Positions 54,962 through 62,183 of a stretch of DNA of 64,000 bases are shown one piece after another. Each line of letters opens with the position of its first letter. Position 1 is the stretch's first letter. The notes below the pieces were generated by a model that was given only the letters and a program-made list of their open reading frames with translations, did no database searches and had not been told where the DNA came from. The DNA is from CAIWHR01 sp963809965 (GTDB lineage Bacteria > Pseudomonadota > Gammaproteobacteria > Burkholderiales > Casimicrobiaceae): contig CAWELU010000036.1 of NCBI GenBank assembly GCA_963809965.1, positions 101,174-165,173 of the forward strand, given 5' to 3'. A program made the position numbers and the translations under genes.

Positions 54962-55258
54962 CTAGCTACCGGCTCCGGGAGGTAACCGAGTGAACAGGTT
55001 GTAGAAGCCGGCGAGCAATGCGGCAACGGCAAAGCTCACGGCGGCGGCACCGATCAATCCGTAGACGAATTGGCCGAGCGTCAGGGGGCGACCGCCCGGC
55101 GGCTTCAACAACGACAAGTCCAGGCCATGGAACCATGCGTTGAAGAAGCCGATGGTGCCGTCGGGAAAAAGGGCGACGGTGAGCGCACACGCGGTGTAGA
55201 GCAGGGAGAACGTTACCGCTCCGGCGAACCCGAACGACCAAGGCCGCAAGCGTTTCAT
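54962..55258 (-). CDS. DUF5676 family membrane protein
   Basis: 98 residues with two or three hydrophobic segments (FGFAGAVTFSLLYTACALTV, GLIGAAAVSFAVAALLAGFY) matching the small DUF5676 membrane family found beside copper genes. ATG at 55258. Function unknown. A 130-bp geneless gap separates it from the next Met-rich gene. Confidence 0.65.
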   Translation of the reverse strand: MKRLRPWSFGFAGAVTFSLLYTACALTVALFPDGTIGFFNAWFHGLDLSLLKPPGGRPLTLGQFVYGLIGAAAVSFAVAALLAGFYNLFTRLPPGAGS

Positions 55259-55388
55259 GACTTCCCTCCGGCTCGCGTGGCGTTGGCATTGAACGACGCA
55301 GTCCCGGTAGTGCGCAGTCGCGCGCGACGTGTCCCGCGCCCGCGCGTGATGCACGTTCGTGTACCAACATTGGATGTCGCGGCCATCG

Positions 55389-55943
55389 CTACTTGGCTGG
55401 CGCCGCGATCGGGCCCATTGGCGGTGTGATCAGGCCCATCTGGTCCATCATCATCTGCGTCATCAAGGCCATCAAGTCGATGGCGATCTGCATCATCTGG
55501 ATCACGCCGTTCGGGTCAGAAGGGTCGGCCTTCTGTCCCAGAACGCCGCCGCCACTCATTGCATCCATCATCCGGCTTATCACGCGCATGCCGTCCTGTA
55601 TGGCCTTGTGCTGCTCCTCCATGAGTTTCTGGCGCTCGTCGGGCGTCGCGGCGCGCGTCATGCTGTCCTGCAACGCGCGTATTCTTCTCATCTGCAGGTT
55701 CATCCGCTCAATCTGCACCTTCGCGTCCGCACTGCGCGCAGACTGGACTGCTGTCTTCCCGGTCGGAGCTGGTACGTTCAGGTCCTGGGCCCGTGTCGCG
55801 CCGGCGGCCAGCACAATCATGGAACCGAGAATGGCGACAATGAGCCTCCTGGCGACCTCAAGCGGGTTGCCGACAGGCCAAGCGCGGGGGGTCAAGCGTG
55901 GCCCGAAATGCGGAGCCAATTCCGGATGAGATGAAGAGCGCAT
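55389..55943 (-). CDS. Met-rich-family protein with reduced methionine content, paralogue 3
   Basis: Clear paralogue of the 51630 protein: TPDERQKLMEEQHKAIQDGM and the C-terminal LGQKADPSDPNGVIQMMQ correspond to TPEERQKVMDEQRKEMQAGM and MGQKGNAADPNAQMQMMQ there, but many Met positions are now Ile, Val or Leu. The N-terminus is unusual: the only start in frame (55943) gives a charged 30-residue stretch before the hydrophobic helix RLIVAILGSMIVLAAGA, so the true start may be lost to a base error. Confidence 0.65.
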   Translation of the reverse strand: MRSSSHPELAPHFGPRLTPRAWPVGNPLEVARRLIVAILGSMIVLAAGATRAQDLNVPAPTGKTAVQSARSADAKVQIERMNLQMRRIRALQDSMTRAATPDERQKLMEEQHKAIQDGMRVISRMMDAMSGGGVLGQKADPSDPNGVIQMMQIAIDLMALMTQMMMDQMGLITPPMGPIAAPAK

Positions 55944-56167
55944 TTGAAAACGAAACCGGGAGTCACATCGGAACAGTACATGCGAGCGGGCGCCACGGCG
56001 ATGACGCGCGAATTACAAATCCGTAATCGCCATGTAATCCGGCTGATGTCCTGGTACAACGGCCGGTCCGGCGGCCCTCGATCGGCGGTCCTTGTAACTA
56101 CCCGGATCCGGTGGAACGTGTCCGCGGTATTGCTGTGGAATCGCCTGCCGCATTCCCTCGAGAACTC

Positions 56168-56419
56168 ATGATTCGCCGCCCACATTCCACCCTTCTCGAC
56201 CGCGCGGCCACCTTGGCTGCAGTGTTCGCGACCGCGTTCGCACTGGCCTCGCTGCTCGCGGCCGCGCAGGGGACAGACACGGCGGCACCGATGACTCCTG
56301 ACGCCGCGACCTTGAAGATAAGCGCCACACCCACGCTCATCTTCGCAGACGGGACGATCGTGCCGGATGCATTACCCGCAGAACGGCTCGAAAGCGAGCT
56401 AAGGCGGAAGCCGAGGTGA
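56168..56419 (+). CDS. Short exported protein ending in a DsbC/thioredoxin-like C-terminus
   Basis: 83 residues: basic N-terminus and hydrophobic signal helix (RAATLAAVFATAFALASLLA), then SATPTLIFADGTIVPDALPA, which matches the last strand-helix of DsbC-type periplasmic disulfide isomerases (the cis-Pro TPTLxFADG loop). The catalytic CxxC part is missing, so it is either a truncated remnant or a short protein that borrowed this end. ATG at 56168. Plus strand, isolated inside the minus-strand copper block. Confidence 0.45.
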   Translation: MIRRPHSTLLDRAATLAAVFATAFALASLLAAAQGTDTAAPMTPDAATLKISATPTLIFADGTIVPDALPAERLESELRRKPR

Positions 56420-56528
56420 AGAAGATGGCAGCGACGAGAAAGTGAGGGCTGCCGGAATCAAAATTGCTGTCGCTCGCAGTCCCATCATCATCATCATCAG
56501 CACGCCCCCGCCTCCTGAGAGCAGCAGG

Positions 56529-57932
56529 TCAACCGGGAGTCCGCACCGGAAACAGAATTTCGAATCGCGTCAGACCGCCCGCGGAAAGGGCGCGGACCGT
56601 ACCGCTGTGCGCAGCAACGATCGACTTGGTAATGGCCAGGCCGAGACCCGCGCCATCGGTCAACCTCTGCCGCGATGGATCGACCCGATAGAACCGGTCA
56701 AAAAGGCGCGGCAGATGCTCCGGCGCGATGCTATCGCCTGGATTTTCCACGGCCAGCCGGACGCCACCGCCTTCCGTGCGGTCGATGCAGACGTTGACTC
56801 GTCCGCCGCGGCGAGTGTGGTTGATGGCATTCGATAACAGGTTGCTGATGGCGCGCCGAATCATCAGTCGTTCTCCGTTGATCGTCCCGCTCCCCGTAAG
56901 GTCCAGGCTGACGCCTTGGTCCTCCGCCAGCGCATCGTAGAACTCGAACAGCTCCCGCACTTCGGTGGCCAGATCGACCGCTTCGCTTCGCGGTACGATG
57001 AGACCGTTGTCGGACTTGGCCAGGAACAGCATGTCTGCGATCATGCGCGCGAGCCGCTCGTACTCTTCCGAATTCGAATACAGCACCTCGCGGTATTCCT
57101 CAGCGGATCTCTTCCGCGAGAGCGCCACGTGTGTCTGCGTCATCAGACTGCCGATGGGCGTCCGCAACTCGTGCGCCAGATCCGAGGAAAACTCCGACAG
57201 GCGGCGAAATGAGTCCTCGAGTCGGGACAACATGCCGTTGAATGCCGCTGCCAGATCAACGAGTTCCTTGGGCAAGGCAGTCAACGGCAACCGGTCGTGC
57301 AGCCGACTGGCCGTGATGTTCTGAGCAACGTTGGTCATCTCGCGGACGGGGGCCAAGCCCCGCCTCGCTGCCACCCACCCGAGCAACGCAGTTGAAAGAA
57401 TCCCAGCGGCGATCGCGAGCCAGAGGATTTCGTAGAAGGCTGTCATGAACGCGTGGTGCGCGGCGAAGTTGAGCGCAACCGCCACGACTACCTGTGGAAG
57501 TTCCCGTGCATTCGTCGAAACCTGGGTCGCGAAACCATGGAAGACATGTCCGTGGTGCTCCCACGACACCAGCGCAGGCTTTTCGGATATTTCCTCCTCT
57601 CGGGCGCCCTGGACCATCTGCTCGGGGAAACTGGCGCCTGCCGTAGCGAACAGCGTTCTTCCGCCAGGTCCGGTGATGCTGACGGACAGGTTTTCGTGGC
57701 CGGTGAACGCGTCGCTCATCCGTTCCGGCAGCGCTTCGACGTCCGAGGACGTATGGACCTTCGACAGCGCATGCCGTACCAACTCCACTTTCCCAACGAG
57801 ATCGGCGCGATCCAACTCGAGAAAGTGTCTTTCGACGGAGATCCCGACCAAGTAGCCAATGGCAAGCAACACCGCGGTTGCGGCCCCGCCGAAATAGAGG
57901 GCGAGGCGAAAGGTAATCGAATTGCGCCACAT
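56529..57932 (-). CDS. copS: CopS/CusS-type heavy-metal sensor histidine kinase
   Basis: 467-residue membrane kinase of the heavy-metal sensor class. Seen: N-terminal helix (ALYFGGAATAVLLAIGYLVG), a periplasmic domain of about 150 residues, second helix near 175-195, HAMP (RRGLAPVREMTNVAQNI), HisKA with His254 in SSDLAHELRTPIGSLMTQ, N-box NLLSNAINHT, and DGAGLGLAITKSIVAAHSG. Its ATG overlaps the stop of the regulator gene by one base, so both are translated together. Metal specificity (Cu/Ag) is inferred from the neighbours. Confidence 0.9.
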   Translation of the reverse strand: MWRNSITFRLALYFGGAATAVLLAIGYLVGISVERHFLELDRADLVGKVELVRHALSKVHTSSDVEALPERMSDAFTGHENLSVSITGPGGRTLFATAGASFPEQMVQGAREEEISEKPALVSWEHHGHVFHGFATQVSTNARELPQVVVAVALNFAAHHAFMTAFYEILWLAIAAGILSTALLGWVAARRGLAPVREMTNVAQNITASRLHDRLPLTALPKELVDLAAAFNGMLSRLEDSFRRLSEFSSDLAHELRTPIGSLMTQTHVALSRKRSAEEYREVLYSNSEEYERLARMIADMLFLAKSDNGLIVPRSEAVDLATEVRELFEFYDALAEDQGVSLDLTGSGTINGERLMIRRAISNLLSNAINHTRRGGRVNVCIDRTEGGGVRLAVENPGDSIAPEHLPRLFDRFYRVDPSRQRLTDGAGLGLAITKSIVAAHSGTVRALSAGGLTRFEILFPVRTPG

Positions 57933-58612
57933 CAGGAGGATTCCGGCGTCTCCAGAACATAGCCCATCCCCCTGACGGTTTGGATGAGCTTGGGTTCAAA
58001 GCCATCGTCGATCTTCGCGCGTAACCGACGCACCGCAACTTCGATCACGTTGGTGTCGCTGTCGAAGTTCATGTCCCAGACCTGTGACGCAATCAGCGAC
58101 CGCGGCAGCACCTCGTCGTGACGGCGCAGCAACAACTCCAGCAGCGCAAACTCCTTCGCGGTCAGACCAATGCGCTTGCCAGCGCGGGTGACTCGCCGGC
58201 GGTGCAGGTCGAGTTCCATGTCGGCAACACGGAGCACCTCGGGTTCCTTCGTCTGCCCGCGGCGCAGCAGTGAGCGCACGCGGGCGAGCAGTTCCGAGAA
58301 TGCAAACGGTTTCACGAGGTAATCGTCCGCCCCAAGCTCCAATCCCTTCACCCGGTCGTCGACCTGGTCGCGTGCCGTCAGAAAGAGAATCGGTGTGCTG
58401 TTTCCGGCTTCACGCAGCGCCCGCAGCACGGACCAGCCGTCGCGACCCGGCAGCATCACGTCGAGCACAATCAGGTCGTAACTCTCCGTCATGGCCGCGT
58501 GAAGCCCATCGTTGCCGTCGCGCACGAGGTCGACGACAAAGGCCGCCTCGGAGAGGCCCTGCTTCAGGTAGTTGCCGGTTTTCGGTTCGTCTTCGACGAC
58601 CAGGATCCTCAT
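57932..58612 (-). CDS. copR: CopR/CusR-type response regulator
   Basis: 226-residue OmpR-family activator. Receiver with VVEDEPKTGNYLKQGL and Asp51 in IVLDVMLPGRDGW, Lys in VKPFAFSELLARV; C-terminal winged helix FALLELLLRRHDEVLPRSLI and the ending TVRGMGYVLETP. It matches the heavy-metal subgroup (CopR, CusR, CzcR). It is divergent from cusF across a 174-bp gap that carries candidate operators. Confidence 0.92.
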   Translation of the reverse strand: MRILVVEDEPKTGNYLKQGLSEAAFVVDLVRDGNDGLHAAMTESYDLIVLDVMLPGRDGWSVLRALREAGNSTPILFLTARDQVDDRVKGLELGADDYLVKPFAFSELLARVRSLLRRGQTKEPEVLRVADMELDLHRRRVTRAGKRIGLTAKEFALLELLLRRHDEVLPRSLIASQVWDMNFDSDTNVIEVAVRRLRAKIDDGFEPKLIQTVRGMGYVLETPESS

Positions 58613-58636
58613 CGTCGCTCCTCACGCGAATTGTCG

Positions 58637-58694
58637 TGCACCGCAATTGTGCATGGACGAGCGGAGCGCGTACCATTCCTTACCGATCTGTAAT
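58637..58694. promoter_or_regulatory. Divergent copR-cusF control region with two inverted repeats
   Basis: TGCAC and GTGCA seven bases apart (58637-58653), and TTAC-CGATCT-GTAA (58680-58693). Both lie between the divergent copR and cusF starts, where a CopR-type regulator would bind. The exact operator is not identified and no textbook -10 is convincing. Confidence 0.4.
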
Positions 58695-58786
58695 TCTACC
58701 GTCAGGTTTCCGTCGGGAAGCCGACAGCAGAATTGCAGCAATCGTGCGCCCAACAGTGCCGATACGTGACAATCCTGGAGGTCATC

Positions 58787-59131
58787 GTGATCATGCGCCG
58801 TCTCTTGCTTTCGATCCTCGTCTCGCTGCCACTCGCCCTGCCGGTCGCTGTGCTGGCGCAAGGCAGCCCCACGATCTCCGGTCAAGCGAAGGCTCCGGCA
58901 CCCAGCGCCGCGTGGACGGAAGGCGTCGTCAGGACGATCCACAAGCAAGACGGCCAGATAACCATCTCCCACGAACCGCTTGTCAATCTCGGCATGGGAA
59001 AGATGACCATGACGTTCCGCTTGAAGACCCCTGCGTTGGCCGAGGGCATCAAGGAAGGAAGCCGGATCCGATTTGTCGCCGAGAATGTGAACGGCGAGCT
59101 GACCGTCGTCGCGCTGCAGCCGGCGAAATAG
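58787..59131 (+). CDS. cusF: CusF-type periplasmic copper-binding protein
   Basis: 114-residue exported protein: signal peptide (RRLLLSILVSLPLALPVAV, cut after VLAQ) and a CusF OB-fold domain (GVVRTIHKQDGQITISHEPL, NLGMGKMTMTFRLK, GSRIRFVAENVNGELTVVAL). The metal-site His and the Met pair of MTMTF are present, but the tryptophan that caps copper in CusF (WxxMTM) is replaced by Met here. GTG at 58787 is chosen because GGAGG lies five bases upstream; ATG at 58793 is an alternative. It heads the cusCBA cluster. Confidence 0.88.
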   Translation: MIMRRLLLSILVSLPLALPVAVLAQGSPTISGQAKAPAPSAAWTEGVVRTIHKQDGQITISHEPLVNLGMGKMTMTFRLKTPALAEGIKEGSRIRFVAENVNGELTVVALQPAK

Positions 59132-59235
59132 ATTACCGCGAACCATCGCGGTCCTTCCCGTCTCATTGGGGCCGCCGGGAATCCCGGATTCGATCTCGTG
59201 CATACTTTCCGCTCCGTGCCGGCGGGAGGACTCGA

Positions 59236-60510
59236 ATGGAACCGAAGAACATCTTGCGCATCGTCTTGCTGCATCTCGCGGGTCTTGCGCTGCCGGCCTT
59301 CGGGAGCACGGACGGATTGCCGCTCGGCGCCAGCGTCGAGGGCCTCCTCGAATACGCGCGCGGGAACCCCGAATACGCAGCCATGCGCTATGAAGCCGAC
59401 GCCGCGGCGCAGCGCGTCTATCCCGCAGGTGCGTTCCCCGATCCGTTCTTTCGCATGGAGTTGCAGAACATTACCAATGCCGGCTCGGACGCGCAGCCAA
59501 GCCTCAACCCGAGCAAGGTCGGCAGCACCAAGTACACTCTGGTCCAGCCCATTCCGTTCTGGGGCAAACGCGACCTCAAGCGCGACGTGGCCGAGGCCGA
59601 CGCCCAGCGTGCCCAGGGGCGGGTCGCGCTAACTTGGTCGGAACTCGCGGCGAGCGTCAAGACCGCCTATGCGCGCTACTACCTGGTCGTCCACATCGAG
59701 CAGCTCACCCGCGAGATCCTGGACCTGCTTGCTCGGCTCGAGCGCGTCGCATTGGTGCGCTACGAAAGCGGGCTGGCGCCGCAGCAAGACGTGATCCGCG
59801 CTCAGGTCGAACTCACGGCGATGCGCGGGGAACTCCTGAATCTGGAGAGCGAACGAGCGGGTCTGGAAGCAACCTTGAACAGTCTGCTCGCGCGGAGGTC
59901 GTCGGCACCATTCGCCGCGCCCGAGCGGCTGCGTCCGGTACCACCGCCCGTGAGGCTGGAACCGGAGGCACTGGTGGATCGCCTGCGCGGACGCAATCCA
60001 CAACTCTTTGCGGACGACGCGCGTATCCGCGCGGCGGAGAAGAATCGCGAACTCACGTTCAAGAACCGCTACCCCGACTTCGCGATAGGGGTCTCCCCGA
60101 TCCAGATGGGCTCACGCGTCGGCGAGTGGGAACTGATGCTCGAAGTCAGCATTCCGTTGCAGCAGGAATCGCGGCGATGGCAGGAGTCGGAAGCCGAGTC
60201 GATGCTTTCGGCGGCGCACGCGCAGAAGGAATCGGCGGCCAATCGCCTGATCGGCGAGTTGTTCGAGAATATCGCCGGACTCAAGGCCGCACAGAAAATC
60301 GAAATGCTGACCACGACCAGCCTCCTGCCACAGTCCGAAGCGACCCTCCAGGCCGCATTGGCCGGCTACGAGACCGGAAAGGTCGATTTCGCCACCCTGC
60401 TCGATGCCCAGCGTCAGATCCGCAAGTCCAAGCAGGATCGGCTGAAGGCGCAAGCGGAGGCCCAGGTACGTCTCGCGGCAATCGAACGACTGCTGGGAGA
60501 GGACTTGTGA
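59236..60510 (+). CDS. cusC: CusC-type TolC-family outer-membrane channel
   Basis: 424-residue outer-membrane efflux channel. Signal region (NILRIVLLHLAGLALPAFG), then the two coiled-coil OEP repeats with the usual helical barrel pattern (VAEADAQRAQGRVALTWSEL, VALVRYESGLAPQQDVIRAQ; second half ATLQAALAGYETGKVDFATL) ending LAAIERLLGEDL. GGGAGGAC precedes the ATG at 59236; the frame is open far upstream but has no start signal. The GTG of cusB overlaps its stop. Confidence 0.9.
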   Translation: MEPKNILRIVLLHLAGLALPAFGSTDGLPLGASVEGLLEYARGNPEYAAMRYEADAAAQRVYPAGAFPDPFFRMELQNITNAGSDAQPSLNPSKVGSTKYTLVQPIPFWGKRDLKRDVAEADAQRAQGRVALTWSELAASVKTAYARYYLVVHIEQLTREILDLLARLERVALVRYESGLAPQQDVIRAQVELTAMRGELLNLESERAGLEATLNSLLARRSSAPFAAPERLRPVPPPVRLEPEALVDRLRGRNPQLFADDARIRAAEKNRELTFKNRYPDFAIGVSPIQMGSRVGEWELMLEVSIPLQQESRRWQESEAESMLSAAHAQKESAANRLIGELFENIAGLKAAQKIEMLTTTSLLPQSEATLQAALAGYETGKVDFATLLDAQRQIRKSKQDRLKAQAEAQVRLAAIERLLGEDL

Positions 60511-62172
60511 GCGGGAGAGCGGGATTTCTGGTGGCGGTGGTTGCCGTGGCGGTGGGACTTGGCGCGGGATATTGGTGGGGTGCGCGAACCCAACCCGACG
60601 GAACGGTTCAGCTCGTGTCAGACGCGGCGGGCCCATCCGCGACAGGCGCCAAGACGGAGCGGAAGATCCTCTATTACCGCAATCCGATGGGACTGCCCGA
60701 CACCTCGCCGGTCCCGAAAAAAGATCCCATGGGAATGGATTACATCGCCGTCTACGATGGCGAGGAGCCAGACACGGCAAGCAGCCAGATCAAGATCAGC
60801 GTCGACAAAGTCCAGAAGCTCGGCGTACGGAGCGAACCCGCGGCGATGCGCTCGCTGGACAAGGTTATCAAGGCCGTTGGCCGCATCGAGGTCGACGAGC
60901 GGCGCGTCTTTGCCATCGCGCCCAAGTTCGAGGGCTGGGTGGAGCGGCTGTTCGTCAACGCCACCGGCCAGCCGGTCAGCAAGGGCCAGCCGCTGTTCGA
61001 GGTGTACAGCCCGGAACTGGTGTCCGCACAGCGCGAGTACGCGATCGCCGCCGAGGCGGTCAAGGCGCTCAAGGATGCCGACGACGACCCGCAGGCCGGC
61101 ATGAAGCGCCTCGCCGATTCGAGCCTGGCCCGGCTCAAGAACTGGGACATCTCCGAGGAACAGGTGCACGCATTGGCCCAATCCGGGGACGCCCGGCGAA
61201 CGCTCACGTTCCGCTCGCCGGTGTCCGGCATCGTCATGGAAAAGAAGGCCGTCCAGGGCATGCGCTTCATGCCTGGCGATAGCCTCTACCAGATCGCCGA
61301 TCTGTCCTCGGTGTGGGTCATTGCGGATGTTTATGAACAGGACATCGCCCTGGTCCGGACCGGCAGCAAGGCAAAGGTCAGCATCAGCGCCTATCCCGAC
61401 CGGAGCTTCGAGGGCACGATCACCTACGTCTACCCGACGCTCAAGCCCGAGACCCGAACGGTTCCCGTGCGACTCGAGATTGCAAATCCTCGCCAGCTTG
61501 CTCAAGCCGGCGATGTTTGCGGAGGTCGAGTTGCCCGTCGGTGGCAAGGGAAAGGTACTGACCGTACCGAATTCCGCCGTCATCGACAGCGGCACGCGCC
61601 GCATCATCCTCGTCCAACTGGCCGAAGGACGATTCGAGCCGCGCGAGGTAAAGCTGGGGAACCGAACCGACAATTACGTTCAGGTGATGGACGGCGTCAA
61701 AGAGGGCGAACAGGTCGTGGTGACAGCCAATTTCCTGATCGACGCCGAGAGCAATCTCAAGGCCGCCATCAGCGGATTCACCGCCCCCACTTCCGGCGGG
61801 GCCGCCGCGGCCGGCGCGACGACATCGCCCACGACGCCGGCCCACGCGACAGCCGGTGGGGCGATCGAAACGGCACCCGGCGCGAAGGCCGCCGTCGTGG
61901 GCCACAAAGCGGACGGCACGGTCAAGTCGATCGACGCCAAGTCCGGAACCGTTTCCATCGCGCACGGACCCGTCGCGACGCTCAAGTGGCCCGGTATGAC
62001 GATGGACTTCAAGGCCGCCAATAGTGCTCTGGTTGCCGACCTCAAACCGGGCGCCGCGATTGCCTTCGAGTTCGTCGAGCGGGCACCGGGTGAATGGGTG
62101 ATCACGAAGATCGCGCCGCGGGGTGGTGCCGTCGGCTCCGACACCGGGCCGGCGACCCGCAAGGGTCACTGA
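60507..62172 (+). CDS. cusB: CusB-type membrane-fusion protein with metal-binding and CusF-like domains (one frameshift)
   Basis: About 555-residue periplasmic adaptor. Order of parts: one N-terminal membrane helix (FLVAVVAVAVGLGAGYW), a heavy-metal-binding knot (ILYYRNPMGLPDTSPVPKKD), barrel-sandwich/lipoyl core (RVFAIAPKFEGWVERLFVNA and SPVSGIVMEKKAVQ), beta-barrel (QIADLSSVWVIADVYEQDIA), then after about 61490 one frame over LLKPAMFAEVELPVGG and a C-terminal CusF-like domain with HGPVATLKWPGMTMDF. GTG at 60507 overlaps the cusC stop. The shift equals one extra base. Confidence 0.87.
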
Positions 62173-62183
62173 CGGCGTACGTC

